From: Anaeramoeba flamelloides | Taxonomy: Eukaryota > Metamonada > Anaeramoebidae | Reading direction: 5' to 3' | DNA length: 64,000 nucleotides | NCBI GenBank assembly: GCA_027625915.1 | Contig: JANTQA010000029.1 | Coordinates: 8,060,001 to 8,124,000 of the forward strand | Part shown: positions 33,384 through 45,200 of the stretch, piece after piece | How positions within the stretch are numbered: position 1 is the first letter of the stretch | Layout: each line of letters opens with the position of its first letter | The notes under the pieces: model-generated | The model's database searches: none | Seen by the model: only the letters and a program-made list of their open reading frames with translations | Told to the model about the DNA's origin: nothing | Program-made: the position numbers and the translations under genes

Positions 33384-34108
33384 TATATAAACTCTTTTTC
33401 AAACAAAAGGGCACATTTCTCAAATCATCAATACTATTGAATTTGATTGTTAATAAGATAATGACTTATTGATGATTTTCATTTTAATTATTCATTTTTT
33501 CATTTTTTGTTTTTTTATTTATGAATATTGAACAGTTGGAAAAAGAAAAAAAAAACAAGATAAGAAGAAACCAATTTGGAAATAATCTGTCAGTATAAAA
33601 ATGGAAACAGTTTAAGTTTGGTTTCGAATGAGCTAGATATAGGAATTAAGAAAGACCATTATTGGATTGATGTTTGGAACAAAGAAAAGATAAAATAAAG
33701 AAAAAAAACAATTCCAACAAAAGAACCAGATGAATTGCGGCTTTATATTGAAAATGAGACTTTAAAGAACAAACATTTGACTTGTAAAGACTTATCAATA
33801 AAATGTAAAGAACCTTTTCCCAATTCACCGTGTTAAAAGGTTTTTATTGATTTTATCATTTTTTTTTCCCATATATAAAACGAAATTTCTCATTTCAAAT
33901 AAAAGGGCACATCAATTTTTAAAATATTTAATTTTAATTTTTATTGTTTTGTTTTAATGAGCTGTAAATATTCGGTTGGGTGTTTTTTTTTTATGTTTTA
34001 AAGAGTTTCTAATATTTTAAAATGATACTACAATTAATTTGATTTCATTTGATTATGAATAATTCTTGAAAATTTCTGTGCCCTTTTATTTGAAAAAGAG
34101 TTTATATA
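33384..34108. mobile_element. 725-bp element with 30-bp terminal inverted repeats
   Basis: The left end TATATAAACTCTTTTTCAAA plus CAAAAGGGCACA is mirrored at the right end, with one mismatch. An extra direct copy of the inner part (CAAATAAAAGGGCACA) sits at about 33896-33911, suggesting a nested or rearranged element. The one open frame inside (about 33646-33828, minus) has no recognisable motif. A non-autonomous DNA transposon is the likeliest identity. Confidence 0.75.
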
Positions 34109-34320
34109 AACCCCAATTCAAAATTTTTAACACACCAAAATTCCAATTTTTGAATAAAAATCTTATTTAATCAATTCTCAAACAAATACCAAATTAGAAC
34201 CATTTACTAATTGAATTTTTAACAATTGTTTATAAATTACCATACCCACAAAACAATAAAAAATTAATTTTCTATACTAATAAGTTAAGACTGTGTTAAA
34301 ATTTTTTGAGAATAGCAAAC
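34108..34320. mobile_element. Short element with AACACA/TGTGTT inverted ends
   Basis: Begins 'AACCCCAATTCAAAATTTTT' then AACACACC and ends CTGTGTTAAAATTTTTTG, so the inner ends are inverted copies. The same ~190-bp unit forms part of the longer repeats at 46380-46600 and, inverted, 590-800. It abuts the preceding 725-bp element without a gap. Confidence 0.6.
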
Positions 34321-34391
34321 CACTCGTTGACAGTGAAGGAGATCTATCGTTGGTGACAAGACCCGGAAAAAATGATAATACCGTTAACTAA
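34305..34391 (+). other. Coding-like fragment, possible gene remnant
   Basis: An open stretch reads ENSKPLVDSEGDLSLVTRPG then KNDNTVN and stops. Its composition is less A+T-biased than its surroundings and the 'DSEGDLSLVTR' text is reminiscent of an RCC1 blade edge. No start or partner exon was found; likely a remnant. Confidence 0.2.
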
Positions 34392-36459
34392 GTTGAAAAA
34401 TGGAATTTCTTTGTTTTTGAAAATTTCAGGGCTTTATGTTTAACTGTTAATAGAAGCTTCTATAAAATAAAGATATTTTATTTTTACGCGAAAATTATCA
34501 AAGGTGAATATTAGCGTTGAGTGTGTGTGTTTTTTTTTAATGCTTTTTATTCACTATTTTACATGAACATTTACGCAAGAAGATGACAATTTTTAATGAG
34601 GCTTATTTTTGTAAAAATGGTCATTTAATACACGCCTTAAAACGAATTGTTGTCTTTAAAGCAAAAAAAAATAAAAAGACAAAAGTAAAGAATAAATGTG
34701 AACGAAAATTACAATTTTAAAATTTTTAAAAATAGGATTTTCCAATTTTTATTACAAAAGTTTGAGTCATATTTCAGATAAATTTAAATCAAAAAGAGAA
34801 AAATAAAAGTACGTAAGGGAAAATGAATTTTCACAAAAAATTGGTTTAAATATGATAAAAACGAATTTAACAATGAAATAAAAAATGTATTGTTTTGTAC
34901 ATAAGCCAAATTTCAAAATTAGTGGCAAACTTTATTATTATTATTTTTTGCTTGTTTCGTTTGTATTCAAAAAATAAAATGATTACACTATATTTTTATT
35001 TATTAATCTATATTAGTTATTATCTCTAAACACTTTAGCAAAATACATTATTATTCAAAAAAAAAAAAATATAATTAAAAAAATTTTTTACTGATGAAAA
35101 ATCTGCCCCTATTTTTGAAATTAAGCTTATTCTTTTAGGGTATTTAGTAAATTACATTTTTTACAATTTTTTTTTGAATTGTAAAGTCTGGATGAAGTTC
35201 AAGATGTATTTTTTTCGTTTGGTTTCTTCAACTTTTTCATTGAAATTTCCAACAAAAACAACAATTTAAATTGGGATCTATTATTTTTTTTTTGAATTGG
35301 TAATTTTTAAAATTAAAAAAAATTGAGAGTAAAAAAAAATGCTTTTAAAAGAGAAATAATGTCCTTATTAGATACAATTCTAATTAGATTGTGAGGTGTA
35401 TTGCTAGTGAACATTTTTGTGAGTATATAACCAATTTACAATTGGTCACCTTCTGGCGAAAATGGTCATTACAATTTTTTTTTCTACAAATTTTGAAAAT
35501 TATAGTTGTGTAAATAGCCGTGTTGACAACCATTAACATATTAGAAAAATTTAACTCGTGTTTTGTTTTGTTTTTGTTTGTTTTTTTTTGTTTTTTTTCA
35601 GATTTGGATATTGGAAGATAGGAAGTGACACACACACATATATATATTCTTGGTTCACATTTAAATTGACTTTTGAGGTTAGATTTTTGATTAATGTAAA
35701 GGTTCAATAATATTAAAATCTTTGGTTTCAAAAATTTTGGTCATATTTACAAAATTTCATGAGATAAACTGATATGATTTTTTATTTTGATAAAAATTCA
35801 AAAAATGAAGTTTTTTGATTTTTTTGTCAAAAAAATTACATTTACTCTTTCAATATCTTCATAATTCTTGTTTAAAATTTGGTTAAATAATCCTATTTCT
35901 TGTTTATATGTTGTTTTCATCCCACTAATTTCTTTCTTTTATTTCTACAGTTGCCCAATATTTTTTACAAGAGTTAAATTTTCGTAATGGGTTAAAAGTA
36001 AAAAGCATGGTTGATTTACACCACTATAAATATTTTGTCAATTTTTAGAGATTGCTTATGAACAGAAAAGTCCCACCAACCAAAAAGAATTCGGAAAACC
36101 ACCTTAAGGCAATTATTATTAATCTTGATTTTATCTAACTTGAAAAAATAGAAATAAATGTTCAAAGATCGATCTCAGAAATGATGATAAACTTTTCTGA
36201 ATTTGATTTTGAGAAATTGATCAAAAAACTTGAAGAATTCCTTCTGTTTCTAAGTCACTAAAATAGACCAAAAAAAATTGTTTGAAACAAAAGGTGATTC
36301 AAAATACAAGACATTCAATGGTTTGTTAAGTATTCAGTGAAAAAATTTATTTTATTTTTTTTAAATATCAATAAGCAAAAAAATACAAATTTTATTGATT
36401 TGATTTGATTGAAAAAATAGTGTAAATTCTCAAACCGATTTAAATTGGCTCTTCTCTCG

Positions 36460-37113
36460 TCATAAATATGAAATTAGTGAAAGAAAAAAGAATAAACAAA
36501 TAAAAATAAAAAAAACAAACTTTCCACTTGCATATAATTTGCCATTCTCTTTGATCATAAAAGAGCTTGAACAATAGCCAAGAAAAATTTTTTTTACCTT
36601 TGCCTGTATGATTTGAGGTTCGTCGTGGCCCCACCAAGTCCCGTTTCCGTATTGGCCATCTGAATTTTGTCCGAATGCAAAAAGGTTTCCGGTGTAGTCA
36701 AGTAAAAAAGAATAAGATTTTCCACATTTAATTTTTTTAATAAAATGGCCACTCAAGGTTGTTATTTGCTGTGGTTTGTCGATAATTTCTTTAACCGAAC
36801 CAAAGCCAAGGCATTTTGGATTACTACCCCAAGAATAAACCTTCCCAGAATGCGATAATGCCAAGTTATGATTTTTTCCTGCGCTAATCGAAACAATATC
36901 AGTAAGATTAAGAAGGTTTGGTTTCCCTGATTCTAATTGGTACACTTCTCCGCGATTATTTAAAAGAAAGGTCTCATATTTTTTCGAGACAACTTTCGTT
37001 ATTACTCCCAGCGATTCTAAGTGTGGGAAAAATTTTGGTTTTAGGAGGAGTTTTTGTTCAGTGTTTCCGAGAAAGAAATTTGAGTTTTCCCCAAAAAAGT
37101 GATAATTGACCAT
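36460..37113 (-). CDS. Short RCC1-repeat protein, probably incomplete gene model
   Basis: From ATG at 37113 the frame encodes RCC1 blades: HFFGENSNFFLG, IVSISAGKNHNLALSHSGKV then YSWGSNPKCLG, IKKIKCGKSYSFLLDYTGNL then FAFGQNSDGQYGNG, and SSFMIKENGKLYASG. The last ~18 codons before the stop (FVFFIFICLFFF...) are an A/T-rich run and probably intron: a donor AA/GTTTGT falls right after KLYASG. A short exon at 36257-36221 would add NDLETEGILQVF and a stop in phase, but this is speculative. No BTB domain was found downstream, unlike the paralogue at 29.4 kb, so the gene may be a truncated duplicate. RCC1 propellers act as binding platforms or GEFs; the role here is unknown. Confidence 0.6.
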   Translation of the reverse strand: MVNYHFFGENSNFFLGNTEQKLLLKPKFFPHLESLGVITKVVSKKYETFLLNNRGEVYQLESGKPNLLNLTDIVSISAGKNHNLALSHSGKVYSWGSNPKCLGFGSVKEIIDKPQQITTLSGHFIKKIKCGKSYSFLLDYTGNLFAFGQNSDGQYGNGTWWGHDEPQIIQAKVKKIFLGYCSSSFMIKENGKLYASGKFVFFIFICLFFFLSLISYL

Positions 37114-38554
37114 ACAAAAATAAGAAAAAATGAAATGATATTTTCAATTAAGGATATCTTACGATGACAAATTTCGAAAAGATTACAATGAACTCATAAT
37201 TTGAAATAATTCAGATCAAAAATATTTGGTTTATTTATTAACAGACTGGTAAATAAAAAAAATCTTCCAATAAATTTAAGAGTAAATTAAAAAATAATGT
37301 ACTTGCTTCTGGAAATAAAGTAAAAAAACTGATTATTTCAAAATACCGAACTTACTTTTATTGTTATTATCAGAAATGAATTTTTGATCTTTAAAAAGTT
37401 TGAGATCCATTTTTTCTAATTTTTGTAAAAGTTCAAAATTCAAAATATTTCCAAAAATTATTTTATTGAAAGAAGAAAGAAATCTTATTGAATATAAAGG
37501 AAGTGTTCATAAACACAGTTTTTAAAAAAAAAACATCAAAGTATAAAAATAATCCATTAATAAAAATTTGCTTAATTTCAAAAAAAAGTACTCAAGTTTA
37601 TTTTGTACTTGGAAAAATATGTCTTTATGGAAGGAATAATTTATTTGTTTGGAAAAAAAACTTGATATCTTTATTTTAAGATTAATTTAATTTAATAAAA
37701 GAAAACCAAAAAGTAAAAGAACAAGAAAAAACATAAAAAAGATTGTATGTTTTAGAAAAATGTTAAGAAAATGTAATCTGTTGTTAAATTCCAATTTAAA
37801 AGTATTCCAAAAAAAAAAAAAAAAAAAAAATTCATTTCAACAATTAAATTACTTCATCAGTCTATAAATAAATTTGATCTAATTGAAAATAATTATTTCA
37901 AGATTTTTTTTTTTCAAAAAAAAGATTTTTTACAAAATAGAATGGAAAAATTGGGAAATAATAACAACGGGTTGCAATCTTTAAAAGAATGAAATAAAAC
38001 AAAATATTTTGATAAATTTATGTAAATCCTGAAAAAACTATGAAAAATTATATTTAAAAAGGAAATTATCAACTTAAATTAGAGTTAAGGAAATTTTACA
38101 AATTATTGAAACTATACTCTTTAATTATAAATAAAAACAAATCAAAATATTGTGAATTATTATGCAAAAAAATAAATAATTTAGATTTCAATAAATATTC
38201 GGAGTATTTTCGAAAAAAAATATCAGATTATGAAAATAATAGATAGAAACTGGATATCTAAATTTAAAAAAATTAATATTTCTAATAAAATAATAATATA
38301 TTTTAAGAATATTATTACAATAAATGATACATCTTGTCTATATTGAACTTGTTGTAAAAAATTTATTTTAAAAGTCTTTTGAAAATACCTAAATAAAAAT
38401 TTTAGGAATTCAGGAAGTTCCGAAGAGTAACTAGTTTTTCCTGAATTCAAAATAATAGAGTAAAATCAAAAAATTAAATCAATTCTTTTTAATTCTGGAA
38501 AGGTTAAATGTTGTTTTTCTTTTGGTTTTACTGTTTTATCCGTTAAGTGTTCTA

Positions 38555-38751
38555 CAGTCAGTTTCACTTTTAAGGCACAAACTTTCAACGAAATTTAAGG
38601 CACAAAAAAATCTCAAATTAATGCACAAAATTTGGAATTTTTTTTTTTACAATTTATTTTTACTAGAATTTGAATTTCGTGCTTTAATTTGAGATTTTTT
38701 TTGTGCCTTAAATTTCATTGAAAGTTTGTGCCTTAAAAGTGAAACTGACTG
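38555..38751. mobile_element. TA-flanked MITE, copy 2, clean ends
   Basis: 197 bp flanked by TA on both sides (38553-38554, 38752-38753). Starts CAGTCAGTTTCACTTTTAAG and ends with the inverse, ...AAACTGACTG. The arms run for about 85-95 bp with 'TTAAGGCACAAA' repeated twice in each arm, and a ~20-bp poly-T centre. This is the best-preserved copy of the family. Confidence 0.85.
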
Positions 38752-38759
38752 TAGGTTTT

Positions 38760-39060
38760 TTTGATATTTTTTATTTTATTAGAAAATCAATTAATTTTCC
38801 AAATATATAGAAAACTCAAAAAAACCTAACGAAAATCTATTGATTTTTTAAATAAATAGAAAACTCAACATAATGTAAAGGCACTTTTCCAGAATTCATA
38901 AGATTGGGGAAAAAATTTTTTTTTTTTACTTAATACTTTTAAATTCCGGAAAAACTCACTGTGGTTTTTTTTTTTTTTTAATTATTTAAAAGAAATTAAT
39001 AAAAATCACATATTTTACTCAATTCTAAAAAATATAAAAAAAAATCTAATGGTAAAATTG
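38760..39060. repeat. Degenerate dispersed repeat (CCTAACGAAA family)
   Basis: Contains 'AAAACCTAACGAAAATCTAT' and 'AGAAAACTCAA' blocks that recur, several times and in both orientations, at 51.40-51.91 kb, and more weakly at 0.89-1.32 kb. Boundaries are not sharp. Confidence 0.4.
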
Positions 39061-39804
39061 GGGGTTAAAAACTGCCCCCTTAAATAAAAATACAAAAATA
39101 AAAAAAATATATCAATTTTTTATGTAGACAGTACTATTAATAAATTGTCTTTAAATATCTCTTCAGGGAAAATTTTCAAGATTTTTATTCATATTGAAAA
39201 ACTTTTAAGTTATAAATAAGTATGTTGTTATATATTTTGGTGTGCACTTAGTTTTTTTTATGATTTGATTTTTGTTATGAAAAGAATATAAGATAAAAAA
39301 AATTAATATATGTAGTAAGAAAAAACGATTGTTGTTGAGAAAAAAATTTCAAACCAATTTCTTTTGAGAAATATCATTGAAAATGAGACATTTTAATACA
39401 TGAGACAATAAGTGATTAAATAAAAAAAGCGGAATATTTAGAATAATGGTTTTTATTAGACTATCTTTTTGTACCAGTTTTTCTTTTATCGATCTGCTAT
39501 TAAAAAAATTGCTCAAAAAATATTTACTTTTTGAAGAACCCCAAAACTATTTTTTGATTTTGATAAAAATCTAGATAAAAATTATTTTTATTCGTTTGAT
39601 TGAATGAATTATCCTTTGTGGTTAATTTATTTCTTCTTTTGATTATTTTTACTTTACTTTTTCAGATTCGATTAACGTTACCAATGAAAAAGTATGTTTA
39701 TCTTTTTTCAATGTTAAACTTTTTTTCCCGAAATTTCTTTTTGGAAAAGGAAGATTTATCAAAATATATCAATTTAATCTCTTTTATCATTTAATTATTT
39801 ACAG

Positions 39805-40106
39805 ATTACAACCTCTTTTACTTATACTCAGAAATTCAGATTTTGTAAACAAAAAATATTTCAATCATGGTATTAGAATTTGAATACAAATGGGATAATT
39901 TTCAGTTCATTTTCAATTTCCTTTTTTCACATAGGTTGAGTTCACAAAGAAGAGGTAAGCTGTTCTTTGAACGATCTATTTGTTGGAGGAAAATATAGAT
40001 ACAATCAAGTGAAAATATTGCCCCATCTCAAATTCTAAGACCAGGATTGAAATATTTTTTTTTTACCAAATCTGAATTTCTGAGTATAAGTAAAAGAGGT
40101 TGGAAT
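39805..40106. mobile_element. 302-bp fold-back element
   Basis: CAACCTCTTTTACTTATACT and the next 15 bases (39810-39844) are exactly inverted at 40068-40102. Pairing continues inward with few mismatches for about 80 bp (ATATTTCAATC, TTAGAATTTG). The central ~140 bp is unpaired and non-coding. Probably a fold-back MITE; no second copy was seen in the window. Confidence 0.8.
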
Positions 40107-41256
40107 GTGTTTAATACAAAATTGTAATTTTTGGGTTATAGATTGATAATTTTATATTGGATTGGTTTTATTTTGACCTTTAAAAAAAATTTTTTTAATT
40201 TTCATTAAATTAATTGACAAAAAAGGAAATGAAAGATAGTAAAAATAAAAACAAAAAAAGGAAAAACTGAAAAAGTTTTTTTGTAACACCGTGGTGTATA
40301 TGGGTTGACTTTTCTTTTGTTTTCATTAGTGATAATCTTATATTGTCACCATAATTATTCTAGAAAAAAATATTGATTTTTACTAAAAAAAACAAAATTC
40401 ACTCTTAATATCCTTCTATTTATTAATATTAAACTCTTTAATTTGTATTTACTAAAAAATAAATAAATTCTTTTTTTCTTTGTACTTAAGTGTAAATATG
40501 GTATATTGTAAAAAATAGAGTTTTTTCAATTTTAGAGATAAATATAGAGCTCTATATATTTATCCAAATTTTGGTACTAGTAAACAATACACCAGTTTTG
40601 ATTTTTGTTTTGAATGGATTTTCAATATAAAATCGTTTCATAAATACAAATACTTTTGTTTGAATAATGATTTTTTTGAAAAATTGAAACATTGTTAGAT
40701 TTGATATTTAACAAAGGATTTTTTGATAAAAATTATTATTAGTCTCTTAAAATAATCAGGTATTATATTTACTATTACCAAAATTATGACAAATATATGG
40801 AACTCTTTGTTTATCGCTAGAATTGAAAAAACTGTATTTTTTACAACATTCTTATTTCCACTTGTGTATCAAATAAACCACTCTTAAAATTAATACCAAG
40901 ATGAAAGTTGATCACCTAAGAACCAAAATACCTTGTATCCATACGTAATACAAGCTAACCGTTTTTCCAGTTTCAAGGATTGTAAAACTTAAATACTAAT
41001 CTTTAATCACATTCAAAATAAACCAGTAATTCTTGAAACCTTAACTTTAGAAAAAGTCTAATCTTTTTAGTTTTCGAATCCTGTAATGTTAAAAATAATT
41101 ACACGACAATTGAATCTTTCATTTTTATGTTTTAAAGATCTCTTTTGTTGAAAATATATTCACATTTCAAAAACAAAAAGTTGAAATGATCATTTTTTCG
41201 AAAAAAGTCTTTTTATTTTAAAAATCCGATTTTTCAAATTTAATTGATTTTTTGTG

Positions 41257-42222
41257 ATGGATCGCCTAAACACAATTCTGAGTTTTTGTAAAAAAACTGT
41301 CAGAGAAAATAAATTTGAACATGATCTTTTGGTTCTTTTTCTCCATAATTTTTTCACAAGCGAGGTTGGTATGGAACTTATTCGTGTAGGAGAAAATGGA
41401 GAACCTGATGGTTTCTTAAATCTTTGGAACAAATATCCTGACTCTTATTCATTTCTTTATAAACTCGAAAAAGAAGAAGAAACAGAAAAAGAAACAAAAA
41501 AAAAAAAAGAAAAAGAAAATCAAGATGAAAAAGAAAAAGAATCAAAAAGCCTTCTCTTAAAATGCTTGATAATGGAAAACACATTGATTGTTCATTTCCG
41601 ATCAATTTCAGGAAAGTTAAACACACTTGAATTGCCTTCTAAAGACTTTGTCAAATCGATTGACATCAAAAAATTTAATGCCAAAACAGGTTACCGTGAT
41701 CTCGATTCACTTCGTATGATCATCACAACTGGACTTTATGTGAAAACAAAAGAGATGAAAAAACAGGAAATGGAAAAAAGGAAGCAGCAGGAACAAGAAA
41801 AACAAAGAAGAGTTGAACAGCAAAAGAAATTTGAGCAAGAAAGAAGAAAAAGAATAGAGCAACAAAATAATCGTGATCCTCTTCGAGTAAACCGCCCAAG
41901 ATTTGATCCTTTCAGTTCCCAACAACCCTATGGTATTGGAAGTGAAGATTTGAATCCCTTTGGTGGTATGGGTGGTATGGGAGGAATGGGTGGTCTTGGT
42001 GGTGGATTTGGTTCAGGATCTGGAGGTAGTTATTTTGGCCCAAATCATCCCACTTTTACGGGCGGCGGCAGTAATAGTAACACAGACATTTACGGGCTTC
42101 CAAAAATGGGCAGAAAGCCTAAAATCAAGTTTGATCCTTTTGGACCTCTTAATAAAAATGGAAAAATTAATCCAGACCATCTTAAAAAACCAGACAGCGA
42201 CGACGATGATAATTTCTTATAA
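41257..42222 (+). CDS. PSMF1: Proteasome regulator PI31 (PSMF1-like)
   Basis: Single exon, 321 residues from the ATG at 41257 (MDRLNTILSF); an in-frame GTG lies one codon upstream. PI31 binds the 20S proteasome and, through its N-terminal FP domain, Fbxo7-type partners. Residues 1-~150 fit the PI31 N-terminal fold, interrupted by a Lys/Glu-rich insert at ~70-100. A Gln/Arg/Glu helix (165-205) follows. Then comes the Gly/Pro-rich tail with GGMGGMGGMGGLGGGFG and the conserved ending RKPKIKFDPFGP ... INPDHLKKPDSDDDDNFL. The FDPFGP and NPDHL motifs are diagnostic of the PI31 C-terminal region. The final residues NFL stand where animal PI31 has the proteasome-docking MYL (HbYX-type), so Phe replaces Tyr. 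The tail is noticeably less A+T-biased than the rest. Confidence 0.9.
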   Translation: MDRLNTILSFCKKTVRENKFEHDLLVLFLHNFFTSEVGMELIRVGENGEPDGFLNLWNKYPDSYSFLYKLEKEEETEKETKKKKEKENQDEKEKESKSLLLKCLIMENTLIVHFRSISGKLNTLELPSKDFVKSIDIKKFNAKTGYRDLDSLRMIITTGLYVKTKEMKKQEMEKRKQQEQEKQRRVEQQKKFEQERRKRIEQQNNRDPLRVNRPRFDPFSSQQPYGIGSEDLNPFGGMGGMGGMGGLGGGFGSGSGGSYFGPNHPTFTGGGSNSNTDIYGLPKMGRKPKIKFDPFGPLNKNGKINPDHLKKPDSDDDDNFL

Positions 42223-45200
42223 TTGTTTACATTCAGCTCTGTGCCTTTTTGGGCTTCATTTTTTTATTATTCGTTTCCCTTTTCTTTCCGTCTTTTAAAA
42301 GCCCAACACTTTTTAATTTTTTGTTTACATTTTTTTCTCAATATACCCCTTCAACATATTTTGTTAATTTTTGTTATTTTCTCAATGTGTCTCTCCACAA
42401 CAAAAAAAATATCTTAAATTTCCTTTGTTAAAAAGAGTTAAAAAAAGAAGACTTTAATTCTGAACAATTTGGCAAATTGAGAATTTCTCAATGCAAAATA
42501 AACAAATAAAATTCAAAATTTCAATTTGCCATTTAGGAATGAAATAGAATCAAATCAAAATGAAAACATTTAAGATACAGTATTTCTCAATATATTTGAA
42601 TTAAAAACGAACAAGATTCATATTAAATTCACCAACTCTAAAAAGTAACTTTAAGGGTCTAGTCATTTACTGTGGATTTGCTCCATACTCAAGGAGTGAC
42701 ACGAAACCAAAAAAAGGTGTTGTGAAATTACCCTTCTTTTGATTGACAATATTCAAATAACAAAAAAAAATTTCATTGGATCTCTTTGATAAAAAATTCA
42801 AATAAAAAATAAAAAATTAAGAGTTTCTCGATTTTCAAAAAATTCAATTCAAAAAAAAAAGTTTAAAAACAATCTCAATTCCAAAAAACAAATATTAAAA
42901 AAAAATTTACTTGTTTCTTTATTTTTCTTTTCCAAAAGGTTAAATTTCTTTAATTTAAAACAAATTGTTTTCTTTAATGACATAATAAATCCAAATCTAT
43001 TTAATCTCATTTGTTGTTATTTTGTAACCCTCTCTACTATTTGTTGAAAAATAAATTGAACAAAATTTTCATTCAGATTTCCAAAAAAAGTATTTAACAA
43101 ATCAGTAAAATTTTTAATAACTTTTCAAATTTTATAGTAAGCTAAAATTATTCATTTTACTTTTTAGAATTGGAGACTTTATTTTAATTATTGAGTTTTA
43201 ATTTTTTTGGCAAGCTGAATGAAAAATTTGATCCATTTATTTTGCAATTATCAGTATTTGACAAATTAAGGATTTTGTATAACACTTGAGAAAAAATAAC
43301 TCATTTGAGATATAAAAAAACAAAAAATGAAAACAATCTGAGATCTCAAAAAGAACCAAATAGAGGCACTTCAAAATAAAAAGTTATATTTCAAAATTAG
43401 AATTAACAACCTTTCAATCGGAAATTGGAGTGTCGATCTCTGGCACTTTTTTCAGTAAAAAATATCATCTTTTTTTATTGTTGATTTTTAGAGATCGATC
43501 ACACTTCATAGTTTGGTTAGTTTTTTATTTAAATTCATAAAAATTACAATTATTGTTTTTTCGATTTTAGAAAATTATTTTTTAACATTATGAACTCTAA
43601 CTTAAGAGTGAATTTTTCACATCTGGAATTAGGATGAAAAATAAAATTTAATCACTTCTTCATATTCTAAAATGTTTTAAATTTGATCTTTTAAAACATT
43701 CCTGATAACTAAAATTTAATTCAGTAAGCAACAAATATTGTACACTTATGACCATAAATTTGAAAAATTTTTAGGAAAACGAATTGAAATTTTATTGGAA
43801 AGTTAATAAATACAGTCAGTTCCACTTTTAAGGTACAAACTTTCAACAAAATTTAAGGCACAATAAAAATCTCTAATTAAAGCAAAAAAATCAGATTCTT
43901 GTAAAATAAATTGTAAAAAAAATAATTTTAAATTTTGTGTCTTAATTTGAAATTTTTTTGTGCCTTAAATTTCGTTGAAAGTTTGTGCCTTAAAAGTGGA
44001 ACTGACTATATTAGATTGTTGGAAATTAAATTGGTGTTCTATATCAGCTACGATTTGAATTATTTTTGCTCTGAAAATAAAAGTAAATTATATCAATTTG
44101 AAATAAAAAATTTAATTGAATTAAATTAATAATCATTTTGTAATTATTTGAATTTAATTTTGTCTTTTTAAAATAAAAAACAAAAAAATAAAAAATTATT
44201 GAAACATTGATGGAAAAATAATCAAATCACAATAAAATAAGAACTATTTTTCAAATGTAAAAAAAATATTTTTATGCTATTTTTTTATCATTTTCACCTA
44301 AACAATTTTTAATTATAAATTTTTCTTACTAGGATAATTTTTTATTAATAACTTATCCTATAATCCTTTCATAGTAATTCAAATTAAAAATTTACTTATA
44401 ATTTTATTTAGGATATTTGGGTTCCCAAGGGTATTTATATATATATATATCCATAAGCACTCAGGATTGGCCCAAATTTCATCAAGTTTAAAATAAAATA
44501 TTTAAAATGATATTGATCTACTAATATATTTATAGTATTATTTTTCAATAATTCAGCTTGAATTATAATTATAAGTCACAATAGTCAAAGATAACATAGT
44601 TTGGTTTTTGTATTTTTTTTTTTGATATTGGAAATAAAAATAATAATTGTTCATTTTTACATTTACTTTAAAGAATTTTATTTTTTTTTTAATTTGTTAA
44701 AAATTGAAATTTTATTACAATAATAGTAATCTTTGACTCAATAAATTAGTTTATTAATAATAACAATCAAAAAAAAAGTTGTTGATTTTATGTTAAAAAA
44801 AAATATAAAAATATATCTTTGAATTCTTTTCATTTTTTTTTTAGATATAATTTTGATAAATATTAAAATAAGAGAAAAATGAAGTTAATTTTTTTAGGTA
44901 AAAATTAAACTTTTAATATGAATAGTGTTTTAAAACTACTATTAAAACAATAGATAATACTTGAAAAAAAAAAAAAAAAGAAAAAAAAAACGTCAAATTA
45001 TTTCCTTTATTAAATATTAGAATTAAACCAATAAAAACTTTTTTAATAAAGAAATTAATCAGCCCTCTAAATTTAACAAATAACTTTTAAATATTATTCA
45101 AAAATAATAAAATAATCTTAGAAAACAAGAAAACTTTTTTTTGAATTTTGTTTTAAGTAAAAATTTGAAAAATATATTTGTAAAATTGGAATTATTCGCT

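Larger units (their letters stand above)
30599..36459. other. Intergenic region packed with mobile elements
   Basis: About 5.9 kb. It contains copy B of the 1.07-kb repeat (30796-32810) with a TTAA element inside it (31211-32148), a short dispersed repeat (33130-33240), a 725-bp inverted-repeat element (33384-34108), a third short repeat (34108-34320) and a coding-like fragment (34305-34391). The part from 34.4 to 36.2 kb shows no repeat that I recognise. A possible second exon of the RCC1 gene lies at 36221-36257. Confidence 0.6.
37114..41256. other. Intergenic region with MITE and fold-back element
   Basis: About 4.1 kb with no supported gene. It contains a clean MITE (38555-38751), a degenerate repeat (38760-39060) and a 302-bp fold-back element (39805-40106). 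The last few hundred bases should hold the PI31 promoter; no clear motif is visible. Confidence 0.6.

Noticed and set aside
41073-41082. TTCGAATC resembling a tRNA T-loop
   Set aside because: The flanks do not form a cloverleaf and are too A/T-rich; no Pol III terminator at the right distance.
42651-42670. Second copy of the TTAA element, from TTAAGGGTCTAGTC
   Set aside because: The matching opposite end and second TTAA could not be found, so one end-like match is not enough.
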